From Nostoc sp. CCCryo 231-06 (lineage in GTDB: Bacteria > Cyanobacteriota > Cyanobacteriia > Cyanobacteriales > Nostocaceae), in NCBI GenBank assembly GCA_023522315.1, contig JAHCSU010000061.1:1-64000 (forward strand): a stretch of 64,000 nucleotides of DNA, in the 5' to 3' direction. Shown here piece by piece: positions 1 to 7,708 of this stretch; positions within the stretch are counted from its first letter, which is position 1, and each line of letters opens with the position of its first letter. Position numbers and translations under genes: made by a program. The notes below the pieces were generated by a model. The model saw nothing but the letters and a program-made list of their open reading frames with translations, searched no databases and was not told the origin of the DNA.

Positions 1-381
1 TTGAAGAAGAATTCAGAAGTCAGAATTCAGGAGTCAGAATCAAGACGCTCGTTCGCGCAGCGTGCCGTAGGCAAGACTCGCTACCGCTGCGCTATCCACC
101 ACTCGTACAGAATTCATTCTGAATTCTGTTTCGATAAAAATAGTGACTCACATTTTATCTAATATGTAGAGGCAATTCATGAATTGCCCCTACGGTAAAT
201 CAAGGACTATAGGAATCATATTTGATTTTTGAACAAAATTAGGTATTGTAGGGTGTGTTAGAACGTAGTTCGTAACGCACCAAACCCTTAATGATCGTGC
301 GTTACGCTGTCGCTAACACACCCTACGTATCTTTTCGGAAATCAAATACTAGTCCTATATGTGTATCAAGTTTGGAAATGC
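1..381. other. Repeat-rich noncoding left edge
   Basis: No convincing gene is visible. The stretch holds degenerate short tandem repeats (AGTCAGAATTCAGGAGTCAG-like), an EcoRI-type hairpin around 110-130 (CAGAATTCATTCTG), an AATTCATGAATT palindrome near 173-190, and the longer inverted repeat listed separately. Such debris is common between genes in Nostocales. Confidence 0.6.
248..326. repeat. Inverted-repeat element ending in GTAGGGTGTGTTAG
   Basis: The left arm GTAGGGTGTGTTAG is matched by the reverse complement CTAACACACCCTAC at the right end, about 79 bp overall, with further partial pairing inside (CGTAACGCAC / GTGCGTTACG). A shorter relative is visible near 21925-21961 (GGTGCGTTAG ... 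ATAACGCACCC). It looks like a dispersed palindromic element. Confidence 0.7.
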
Positions 382-903
382 TTACTTATGATGGCCAAAC
401 CATTTAGAGGCGATCGCTCCTAAAGCTGCTCCTACCATTGGATTACTGAGAAACTTAAGAATCGCTGGTTGTTCAGCCATCACTTCTTGGAAGATGTCAG
501 GATGGCTATGATATGTGAAAGATGCCAGCTTGCTGAGGTCATCTGCATTCATGTGGTTAGCGTTGTGGGTAGAAAGTCCCAAATCTCGCTCCAGATGGCG
601 CTCGTCTAGACCTCTTTGCTTTAAGTGCTTGAAAAATGACCGTGCAACATCATCCCGTTCGTTAGGCTTAATCTGAGCGATCGCCTTCTGCAATTCTGGC
701 TCCATCTGGCTGGGAGGAATGCTGTTATGGTTGAAAGACCGACCAAATAATTGCCGACGTTCTTCGTGGGATGAGCGTTGAGCAAAATCATCAAAATTTT
801 GGTATTCCTTGGTTGGGTCAGATGAAACATCATCTAAAGATTCTGTATTACCATGCGCTAAGTCATTCAGAATTTCGCGTTTATACTTGTCACTGCTGCT
901 CAT
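382..903 (-). CDS. Conserved hypothetical protein, paralogue of the protein at 4765-5409
   Basis: 173-residue soluble, charged protein with no signal peptide and no catalytic motif I recognise. The central part (MEPELQKAIAQIKPNERDDV) and the tail (PDIFQEVM ... LSNPMVGAALGAIASKW) match the layout of the product of 4765-5409: a P-E/D-L helix, a P-x-E-R helix, then HxxxPDI and NP-(hydrophobic, Ala-rich) segments ending in K-(K/W). The C-terminal Ala/Gly-rich helix could associate with a membrane. An SD-like AGGAGA lies just before the ATG. Function is unknown; the pair suggests a small cyanobacterial family. Confidence 0.75.
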   Translation of the reverse strand: MSSSDKYKREILNDLAHGNTESLDDVSSDPTKEYQNFDDFAQRSSHEERRQLFGRSFNHNSIPPSQMEPELQKAIAQIKPNERDDVARSFFKHLKQRGLDERHLERDLGLSTHNANHMNADDLSKLASFTYHSHPDIFQEVMAEQPAILKFLSNPMVGAALGAIASKWFGHHK

Positions 904-1073
904 TTTAAATGTCTCCTTTTCTACTTACAATCAACTGAATTAATTCAGGTTTTTCCAAAATTTTGAGTCGTTAAGCTAAAAAACATCTAATTTGCATAAC
1001 CCTTATTAAATATAACTCTTGTGGGGTGGGCATCCTGCCCGCCTAGCTTATGCAAGTTTATTTGTGGAACAGC

Positions 1074-1520
1074 TTATTTATAATCAATTTGCTGAGATTG
1101 CACATCATACTGAGCCGTCAAAATCAGTTTTTTGTCTGGTGCATACATCAAAACTTTTAAGTCTTGATTCGGGAAATTTTGGTGAAAACCTTGGAGTAAG
1201 GATTTTGCTAATGGTCGCACTTCCGTCGGACGAACTTGAGGCGCAATCACGACACCTAACTTATTGTTGTCACGGACATAAGCATCTTGGACAATTCCCT
1301 TGGCTGTGCTGACAACCCAGTTCCCAAAATCTTGACCCTGTACACTGTTACCGCGTGACAACAAAGCATAGTCAGCACTATGACTGATTCCAGGCGGTAA
1401 TTGAGTTGGTTGTTTAGCTTGAACAGTACCACTACAGGCGGCAGTGGTTGTTAATACTAATACCAAGACTAAAGCTGTTAAAACCCGACGAAACTGTTGA
1501 ATTATTTTCAATTTAACCAC
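1074..1520 (-). CDS. Small lipoprotein, possibly YhcN/YlaJ-like
   Basis: 148 residues. A lysine/arginine N-terminus and hydrophobic stretch end in the lipobox TAAC (Cys29), so it is probably lipidated and membrane anchored. The mature part has GNWVVSTAKGIVQDAYVRDN and later QVRPTEVRPLAKSLLQG, a compact alpha/beta layout reminiscent of YhcN/YlaJ spore-type lipoproteins; that family link is inferred from pattern only. It is followed downstream by noncoding repeat sequence and has no obvious operon partner. Confidence 0.7.
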   Translation of the reverse strand: MVKLKIIQQFRRVLTALVLVLVLTTTAACSGTVQAKQPTQLPPGISHSADYALLSRGNSVQGQDFGNWVVSTAKGIVQDAYVRDNNKLGVVIAPQVRPTEVRPLAKSLLQGFHQNFPNQDLKVLMYAPDKKLILTAQYDVQSQQIDYK

Positions 1521-1639
1521 CTCATCTAAACTAATGACTCTTTTGCAATATCAAGCTTCTGAAAGTAATTTTGAGTAGAAGTAGGTAGAAAACCCACTCC
1601 TACTAACTCAAATGCAATAGACCTCTTGCAAAAGTCCCC

Positions 1640-1714
1640 TAACACCACACCTCCAGCCCCTCCCCGCCTGCGGGGAGGGGAGACTTTGACGTAAGTCAAA
1701 GGCGGGGTGGGGTT
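1640..1714. repeat. Dispersed palindromic element, copy 1 (GC-rich hairpin)
   Basis: A GC-rich hairpin (CCCCTCCCCGCCTGCGGGGAGGGG) is followed by a CTTTGACGTAAGTCAAAGG palindrome and GGGGTGGGGTT. The same arrangement is at 21447-21520 (same orientation) and 40327-40400 (opposite orientation). It has no coding capacity. Confidence 0.8.
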
Positions 1715-1761
1715 ATTTCTTTTGACTTATGCAAGAAAATGACCTTTGTGATTTAAGTAGG

Positions 1762-2625
1762 TTAACGCCGGTCAGTTTTATTCTCTATTCGAGTTCCATC
1801 AGCGTCAACATTTAATTCTTCGCGTCGAATGGTTTCTTCAGCTTCAACGGTTTCTTTGTCTACAACTTTCTGCACTTTGACTTCTTCTCGCAAAAAAGCT
1901 TCCTTATGGATGTCTGCAACTTCTTCATAGAGGTCTATATGCGCTACCTCGCCCTCGGCAAAGTTAGTCGCTTCAGCAGACACAACTTTGCCTGTGTCTT
2001 GAGAAGTCACTCGCTCAATCACGACTCGCTCTTTTTCGACCGGAACAGCAACTCTTGCAGTTTCTGTTTCAACACGCTTACTAATCGCAACTTCTCCGCT
2101 TTTTCGGCGCTGTTTATTAGCAACTAGCCTTTCTTGGTAAAGTTTGAAGGTTTGATCTTCGTGAGCGCTGACATCATACAAATCCGCGTCGTCTGCGTAG
2201 CTGTAGCTGTCAGGACTGGGAGTAGTGCGGCCAACTGTCGATCCTAGCGCAGCTGAACTTTCTACAGACGGTGTGCGATATCCTCCCCGCACCTGTTCTT
2301 CATAGTCGTAGTCAAGCGTTGTATGCTCTTGATATTCAGGTAAATTTTCCGCTTGCTCTCTTGTTATACCAACGACATATAGACGGTTTGCTGTAGAGTC
2401 AATACGCGATTTTCCTACTGGTAGTAAGACTTTCTTGCCAAAAATCCAAAAGCCGATGTCAACAATTAAATAGCGGAATGCTCCTTGGTCGTCTACTACA
2501 GCATCATTTACTGTACCAATCTTCTCATCAGTTCCTTGAACATACACACCCATTCCTTTGATGTCGTTACCTTCAAGAGTATTACGGTAGTCTGTATCAA
2601 ATTCACTTATTTTCTGGAGTGGCAT
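1762..2625 (-). CDS. PRC-barrel and DUF2382 (YsnF/AvaK) domain protein
   Basis: 287 residues in two parts. Residues about 18-100 form a PRC-barrel-like domain (GMGVYVQGTDEKIGTVNDAVVDD ... YLIVDIG). Residues about 160-285 form a highly charged DUF2382/YsnF-AvaK domain (LYQERLVANKQRRKSGEVAISKR ... EEVKVQK). In cyanobacteria such proteins are linked to stress or desiccation responses, but no enzymatic role is known. There is no signal peptide. The ATG at 2625 agrees with the family N-terminus. The truncated stress-protein stub at 3166-3258 lies about 540 bp upstream, divergently oriented. Confidence 0.88.
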   Translation of the reverse strand: MPLQKISEFDTDYRNTLEGNDIKGMGVYVQGTDEKIGTVNDAVVDDQGAFRYLIVDIGFWIFGKKVLLPVGKSRIDSTANRLYVVGITREQAENLPEYQEHTTLDYDYEEQVRGGYRTPSVESSAALGSTVGRTTPSPDSYSYADDADLYDVSAHEDQTFKLYQERLVANKQRRKSGEVAISKRVETETARVAVPVEKERVVIERVTSQDTGKVVSAEATNFAEGEVAHIDLYEEVADIHKEAFLREEVKVQKVVDKETVEAEETIRREELNVDADGTRIENKTDRR

Positions 2626-3165
2626 TATTTGATTCCTTAAAATCTTGCTGTGTCTTTTTTATAAATTACACAATTTAGTTTATGTAAATCTTCTCTCCGA
2701 GGATTGACTTCAATCATCTTGATACTTTATCAATAGGAGTAAATAAATATAGTTTGATAACCAAAAAGTATGAGACGCAATAAGCCTTTTAGTATTAATT
2801 TATTACTCTAAATGAGATTGATCATAACTAAATTTTTCTAACTTTTGTGACTAGTTTCTAGCATTTGCGTGACTACTTACTAGCAGTATATTTCAAGTCT
2901 AAATTTAGCTAAATCGATACATACCATCAAACCTAGCTAGTTTAATATGTTTATTAATACCTTACACTTAAATCAAATATCCTCACATTCTTAAATATTT
3001 ATTGCCTTAAGTTGTAATGCTTGCTCTATCACCCTTGTTGAAGACAGAATTTATTCCAAAAGATTGATGATAAGTAAATCTAAAAATGCCTAAATATTAT
3101 TAAAGTCCTAATAAATTCGCAAACCAATATTTACCTGTGCTGCTAAGGAGCAATAAGGAGAAATA
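2626..3165. other. AT-rich intergenic region
   Basis: 540 bp between the divergent PRC/DUF2382 gene and the stub at 3166. It probably carries promoters in both directions. I see no gene, repeat or strong hairpin here. Confidence 0.5.
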
Positions 3166-3258
3166 ATGGATTTAAGTGTACATCAGCGTGATACACGCGT
3201 ATTTACTCATCATCGGGATGCAGAACAAGCGCTGCATAAGTTGATAAATTGTGGCTAA
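3166..3258 (+). pseudogene. N-terminal stub of a general-stress-protein-like gene
   Basis: A 30-codon ORF with a good SD (AATAAGGAGAAATA before the ATG). Its product contains VFTHHRDAEQALHKL, matching the start of cyanobacterial stress proteins with the 17M/YflT-like domain (usually ...RRDAEQALHELRDAGF). It then meets TAA after NCG, where the family continues for well over 100 residues. The intact SD and start with an abrupt end point to a 3' deletion. It could instead be a genuine micropeptide. Confidence 0.55.
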
Positions 3259-3305
3259 GTGTAAACTTTAAAACTGCTCTCATTGCAGAAAATTAGGAGA
3301 GAATT

Positions 3306-3761
3306 ATGGATACAGAATTACAGGAACAGCAGTATGTCGATGCTGCCTCCCAAAACCAGATAGAAGCACTTAAAGGTTCAGAGTCTGGAAACCTAGCAAT
3401 GTTGCCGCCCGCCTCGGAAAATGAAGAACAATGGCAAAAAAATGGTAGACAGATTTCTATATTTTTGGCAAAACTACCTGAGTACATAGGTAAATTCTAC
3501 CAAGAATACAAACTACCGATTATCAGCTTTGCTTTGCTTGTGATAACGGTTACGGCACTAAGAATTTTTCTAGCGGTACTCAATGCCATAAATGATATTC
3601 CACTAGTTTCTCCATTTCTCCAATTAATTGGACTTGGTTACACAATTTGGTTTACTTTCCGCTATTTGCTCAAAGATTCCACTCGGCAAGAATTAACAGC
3701 AGAAACTCGCTTGCTTAAAAAACAAATTCTAGGCAGAGAAGAATCACAGACTTTAAGCTAA
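3306..3761 (+). CDS. CAAD-domain (CURT1-like) membrane protein
   Basis: 151 residues. A hydrophilic N-terminus (1-50) precedes two close hydrophobic segments (about 70-90 and 98-120, ...PLVSPFLQLIGLGYTIWFTF), then a charged helix (TAETRLLKKQILGR). This is the CAAD/CURT1 layout: in cyanobacteria a thylakoid-associated domain that also occurs as an insertion in some aminoacyl-tRNA synthetases, and whose CurT relative shapes thylakoid curvature. Here it stands alone, so a thylakoid or membrane-organising role is likely. An SD (AGGAGAGA) lies just before the ATG. Confidence 0.82.
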   Translation: MDTELQEQQYVDAASQNQIEALKGSESGNLAMLPPASENEEQWQKNGRQISIFLAKLPEYIGKFYQEYKLPIISFALLVITVTALRIFLAVLNAINDIPLVSPFLQLIGLGYTIWFTFRYLLKDSTRQELTAETRLLKKQILGREESQTLS

Positions 3762-3799
3762 CTAAAGTATAGTGGCGAATACAGTGTATTTGAACTTTC

Positions 3800-3830
3800 G
3801 GTCAAGTAAAACTCGGCTTTTTACTTGACC
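3800..3830 (+). terminator. Hairpin terminator after the CAAD gene
   Basis: GGTCAAGTAAAA pairs with TTTTTACTTGACC around a short loop, 39 bp after the stop codon. Nearly the same stem is at 5481-5512. The T-rich right arm suits an intrinsic terminator. Confidence 0.6.
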
Positions 3831-3890
3831 ATTGTATAGAACTGTAGACTCTTATACCACGTCAGCTAAATTAGCAGGAAAAGAAAATGT

Positions 3891-4373
3891 ATGATCAAGA
3901 CAAATAGATTAGCTTCGCTGACAACAACAGTATTTCTTTCAACATTGCTAACAGTCCCGCTGCTTAATAGCTGCGGCGGAGGTTCCCAAAATGCTGCGCC
4001 ACCTCCAATTGACGATACTGTTGGGAGAAATTTAAATAATCGCGCTCCCGTAAATCAACCCCAAGCTAAGAGGGGATTGAGTACAGGGCAGAAAGTGGCA
4101 ATCTTGGCAGGAGCCGCTGGACTTTACTACCTCTACAATCAGCGAAAGAATGCCCAAGGAACAGGAGCGCAGGGGAAATACTACCTTTCTAAGAATGGGC
4201 GTGTTTACTATCGAGATGCTCAAAATCGCCCTGTCTGGGTAACAGCGCCACAAGAGGGCATTCGTGTTCCACAGGAGGAGGCACAACAATACCGGGACTT
4301 TCAAGGATATAATAACAATCCCACAGGGCGAGACTTAAGGGGTTTGGGTGCAGGTACTGTTCCGACAAATTAA
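3891..4373 (+). CDS. Hypothetical lipoprotein
   Basis: 160 residues. A signal peptide ends in a lipobox-like LLNSC (Cys28), followed by the Gly-rich GGGSQNAAPPP linker. A second hydrophobic patch (KVAILAGAAGLYYLY, about 68-82) could be membrane associated. The C-terminal half is Tyr/Gln/Asn rich (YYLSKNGRVYYRDAQNRPVW). I recognise no named domain. The start ATG has AGGAAAAG upstream. Probably a cell-envelope protein. Confidence 0.7.
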   Translation: MIKTNRLASLTTTVFLSTLLTVPLLNSCGGGSQNAAPPPIDDTVGRNLNNRAPVNQPQAKRGLSTGQKVAILAGAAGLYYLYNQRKNAQGTGAQGKYYLSKNGRVYYRDAQNRPVWVTAPQEGIRVPQEEAQQYRDFQGYNNNPTGRDLRGLGAGTVPTN

Positions 4374-4764
4374 TTTTTGTACAGATTATAAATAGATGGC
4401 GTTTAACCGTCATTCTATTTTTTAATAGAAACTTTTTCCGTATTTAAAGTTAATAATACTCATAAGTATAATATCAAGCATTATTATACTTTCTCAGAAA
4501 AGTCTCTTTTAAAATTTTATACGAGTATATAGAAATCCTATTTAATTGTTGAAAAGATTTTGACCTCTAATTTTTGTACAACAGGGTTTTGAGTCTCATG
4601 ATGCTTTCAAAATTTAAACCGGAGTCTTATATACTAAGAGTTATACTTTATCAAAGTAAGAGTAACCTTTGATAGATGATTTTGAAAAGATATAACAATT
4701 AATATATTGAAAGTAATTACTTTACCGTTGATAGTTTAGTGAAATCACAGTTTAGGAGTCACAA
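4374..4764. other. AT-rich intergenic region
   Basis: 391 bp with no ORF of substance. It is very AT-rich and likely contains the promoter of the next gene, whose SD (TTAGGAGTC) lies just before 4765. Nothing else recognised. Confidence 0.5.
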
Positions 4765-5409
4765 ATGAATTTATTAGAAAAAATCTTCGGTGGCGGTGAG
4801 GTACCAGAAAATGACTACCGCAATTTTGTCAACCGCTACGAGCAAGGTTTACCTCATGAGGGATACTCAGATGAAGAAGTTTTAAACCGTTATCAGCAAG
4901 TATCTAGACAGTTACCTCCAGACCTTTATCAGGAATCTGCACAAGAAGCCTTTAGCCGGATGTCACCACAAGAGCGGATGCAATTTGGTCGCTCTCTTCA
5001 ACAGCAGACACGCTCTTCAAACTTGAATTTTCCCGATCTAAACCAAGATGGGATAGACGATCGCTTTCAAGACCCAAATTATCTTGCTCAAGCGACAGGC
5101 CGGGTTCACCAGCAACAACCAGATATACTCAGTCAAATTATGAGTGGTGCTGTGGGGAGCTTTACAGGTGGTCAAGGTGGTAACATTATGAGCAATCCAT
5201 TAGCAAAGGGAGCGATGGCTGGTATCGCCGCCCTAGCTATGAAAAAGTTGATGCAAAGAGGCAACGAAGGAAATTACGGGCAGTATGGTAACGTCCGCCC
5301 AGCTAGCGAAGACCCCTACGGCGATCCGGCGGATTACAGGCAGTATGGTAACGTCCGCCCAGCTAGCGAAGACCCGTATGGAGATCCGGCTGACCAACAG
5401 TACCGCTAG
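4765..5409 (+). CDS. Conserved hypothetical protein with C-terminal tandem repeat
   Basis: 214 residues, paralogous in layout to the protein at 382-903 (see that entry). The N-terminus MNLLEKIFGGGEVPENDYRN is followed by a helical region with PQERMQFGRS, a predicted helix HQQQPDILSQIMSG, a Gly-rich stretch and an Ala-rich helix NPLAKGAMAGIAALAMKK. The last ~44 residues are two near-identical 20-residue units (QYGNVRPASEDPYGDPAD + 2). The repeat tail is acidic and proline-rich, probably disordered. A strong SD (AGGAG) precedes the ATG. Function unknown. Confidence 0.78.
   Translation: MNLLEKIFGGGEVPENDYRNFVNRYEQGLPHEGYSDEEVLNRYQQVSRQLPPDLYQESAQEAFSRMSPQERMQFGRSLQQQTRSSNLNFPDLNQDGIDDRFQDPNYLAQATGRVHQQQPDILSQIMSGAVGSFTGGQGGNIMSNPLAKGAMAGIAALAMKKLMQRGNEGNYGQYGNVRPASEDPYGDPADYRQYGNVRPASEDPYGDPADQQYR
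5281..5400 (+). repeat. Two 60-bp tandem coding repeats
   Basis: Units at 5281-5340 and 5341-5400 have identical first ~35 bases and then mainly synonymous differences (CCCTACGGC versus CCGTATGGA). The protein-level repeat is therefore more conserved than the DNA in its second half. Confidence 0.9.
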
Positions 5410-5480
5410 TAACCTGAAGCAGCAAAGCTGCAATTCGTAATTACAATCAGTGAAAGCTTGAACTCATCACTGATAATTAT

Positions 5481-5512
5481 GGTCAAGTAAAAAATTGATT
5501 TTTACTTGATCC
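5481..5512 (+). terminator. Hairpin terminator after the tandem-repeat protein gene
   Basis: GGTCAAGTAAAAA pairs with TTTTTACTTGATCC and is followed by ATTTTTAT. It lies 72 bp past the stop codon and resembles the hairpin at 3800-3830. Confidence 0.65.
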
Positions 5513-5680
5513 ATTTTTATTAGATTGGTATCACCTGGTGGAAAATCTCTTGCATTGTTGGTGGTTGTTTAAAGCAACTCAAAGCGGCTGAGAATTTATT
5601 CTAGCAAGTTCAAGTACAAGAAACTCAGGTTTTATTTCATCATTGTAAATTATCTACGTTAGCAGTGGATTTGTATAAAA

Positions 5681-7165
5681 ATGAAACAGTTAGCAAAAAC
5701 ATTATATAGTAAACTTCTGCATCTATTTCACAAGATAATGGGAATTACCATTTCCCATAATCCAAATCCAAACGAAACTAATGTTGCTGTTGGTGAAGAA
5801 TCTCTGGAAGACCCAACTACTCAATTATCAAAGCAAATTATTCTTCAAGACAGAGTTAATATAAATGAGCAAAAGTTACTATCAAATTACCAGTATTCAG
5901 CAAAACCTCGGCAATTTAAAAAAGCTTCTTTATTTCCTGATAGTAAGACTAATGTTGCTGCGTTGTCGCTAGTTTTGTATGGAGTTGCTGAAGTCTTATC
6001 TCAAAAAATGAATTTGTCATGGAATCAAGTAAATAATACTTTTAGTTACGAAAAAGAAGCTAAAACTGGAAAAGGAAAAGTCTTTTATTATGTAACAGAT
6101 AATCCCGAAACTCCACAACCAGAAACTCTGGCAGAAGAGGCAGCTTTAGTTGTTATAGACCAATTTGATCCAAGGGCGTGTGCTATTCACCTGATTTACT
6201 GTGCCTTAGTAACTAGTCTAGATAAACCTTGGTCAGGCAATTTTGTAATTGATGATAAGCAACTACTTGAATACACAGGGCTTGTTAAACGCAGGGACTT
6301 ATGCAAGGATGAAAAATTGAGTATTTTATACGACTTGTTACGGCAACCTGCCCAGGTACTAGCTTGTATTGCATGGCCTAAACAGGAGAAAGTAGGAGCT
6401 TTTACTGTTGCTGATTTAAAGATTTGGGACATTAGCATAATACGAGATTTTGAAACAGATAAAGCTGGCAATAACAAGCTAGTGGGTTTAAAAGTGATAG
6501 GTCAAGCTGGAGTATGGACAAAATACTTCCTCAACAAATCTAAATACGACTACCACACTGGAATTATTACCAAAAAAACCGTACAGAAACTATTTAGCAT
6601 TGGTAAACAAAATGCTGGCGCGGCTAGAATGCTAGTTTGGCTAACCTTCCAAATCCAACCGGAATTTCAGGATTGTGTAATGGGCAAGACTCTGATGGAG
6701 ATTGCCTACGGTGCAGACAAAGTGTCAACAGCAGAGCAAGACAGACAGCTTAGACGGCAAATGGCTGATGATTTGGAAACTGACTTGAAAGTTGTCAAAG
6801 AAACCGGATGGCAAGCAGAACTGGAAACAGGCCCAGCTTGGTTAACAAGCAGCAAAACTGCTAAAAGACCTATAGGTTACTGGAATCAAATACTCAATTC
6901 TAGATGGCGTTTTCATTTACCAGCAGAAGTACAAGAACGCTTGACCCTGGACTCGAATCAGCTAAGTGCAAATATCCAGCCTCTATCAGGTAATGTCATT
7001 AGAGAAGCGAGAAAAGCAAAAGGCTGGTCTAGAGCATTTTTCGCTACAACGATGGGGAAAAGCGTTTCCTGGGTTGATGCAGTCGAGACGGGTACACGTC
7101 AGGTTTCTCAAAAGGACGTGCCCAAGTTGCTCAATACACTGGAACTACACCTTAACAGATATTGA
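5681..7165 (+). CDS. Protein of unknown function with C-terminal XRE-type helix-turn-helix
   Basis: 494 residues. The N-terminal ~75 residues are polar. Residues about 85-420 form an unrecognised region (DPRACAIHLIYCALVTSLDKPW ... GKQNAGAARMLVWLTFQIQPEF ... FLNKSKYDYHTGIITKK). The last ~60 residues look like an XRE HTH (NVIREARKAKGWSRAFFATT ... SWVDAVETGTRQVSQKD). The long replication- or regulator-like body with a C-terminal HTH suggests a DNA-binding protein, possibly of plasmid or phage origin, but I cannot name it. It stands alone between noncoding stretches. Confidence 0.6.
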   Translation: MKQLAKTLYSKLLHLFHKIMGITISHNPNPNETNVAVGEESLEDPTTQLSKQIILQDRVNINEQKLLSNYQYSAKPRQFKKASLFPDSKTNVAALSLVLYGVAEVLSQKMNLSWNQVNNTFSYEKEAKTGKGKVFYYVTDNPETPQPETLAEEAALVVIDQFDPRACAIHLIYCALVTSLDKPWSGNFVIDDKQLLEYTGLVKRRDLCKDEKLSILYDLLRQPAQVLACIAWPKQEKVGAFTVADLKIWDISIIRDFETDKAGNNKLVGLKVIGQAGVWTKYFLNKSKYDYHTGIITKKTVQKLFSIGKQNAGAARMLVWLTFQIQPEFQDCVMGKTLMEIAYGADKVSTAEQDRQLRRQMADDLETDLKVVKETGWQAELETGPAWLTSSKTAKRPIGYWNQILNSRWRFHLPAEVQERLTLDSNQLSANIQPLSGNVIREARKAKGWSRAFFATTMGKSVSWVDAVETGTRQVSQKDVPKLLNTLELHLNRY

Positions 7166-7500
7166 TTTCAACTAAACTTTTCTTGTTTCTTGGAGGTAAT
7201 TTTTGCTACGTATTATTACTTATTGCAACTGCGTCGGGAGGGGGGTTAGGTTTTTCCATGACGTGCAAAGTCAGTGTTTATGTAAGGTTTCGGCAAAAGC
7301 CAGTATTCGTCCTGCCTCCTGCCTCTCTTGTTAATATTTTGATGTCTTCAAGCCGCACACTCGTGACTAAGAGTCATGAGTTAGGCGCTCCATGTTCTGT
7401 TAAAATTATCATATAGTAGCGAAAACCAAGCTAAATCTGAACCACGACAACTAAAGATATGGGGTTCTACTAGGAAATAGATATTTTTATCGATCCTCTA

Positions 7501-7684
7501 GTGGGTAAAATCTTTAAGGTAGAGAGGTTAAACATACTTAGAGTTTTTAGGTACTTGTTTAAAAGTCGCCGTCGGTGCGCCGGAGACTTTAAAAACGCCT
7601 GTGGAGAACTTGTAAGTCCTGAATTTCTTCAGGCAGAGATCGTTGAAGCAGGAATCACGCGACTTTGAGTCGTGTGAGGTTCAA
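7501..7684 (+). mobile_element. Fossil right end of an IS200/IS605-type element (tnpB tail)
   Basis: One frame reads without a stop from 7501 to TGA at 7666-7668 and ends in ...QAEIVEAGITRL, like the EAG-x-x-RL ends of cyanobacterial TnpB proteins. The stop is inside a hairpin (CACGCGACTTTGAGTCGTGTG) followed by AGGTTCAA. That hairpin plus terminal TCAA is the usual right end of IS605-type elements. No tnpA, no RuvC-like core and no left end are present, so only the 3' tail survives. It abuts the next gene's 5' end. Confidence 0.6.
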
Positions 7685-7708
7685 AGACAGTATGCATTTC
7701 TCCTCGCT

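Noticed and set aside
3306-3761. Fragment of an aminoacyl-tRNA synthetase carrying a CAAD insertion
   Set aside because: The ORF has its own SD, start and complete two-helix domain and no synthetase motifs.
3844-3857. GTA-N8-TAC pattern like an NtcA site upstream of the lipoprotein gene at 3891
   Set aside because: The spacing to a -10 element is wrong, and one such pattern is expected by chance about every 4 kb.
7643-7708. N-terminal extension of the FAD-dependent dehydrogenase from TTG 7643
   Set aside because: These codons lie in the IS605 remnant and do not match the family N-terminus.
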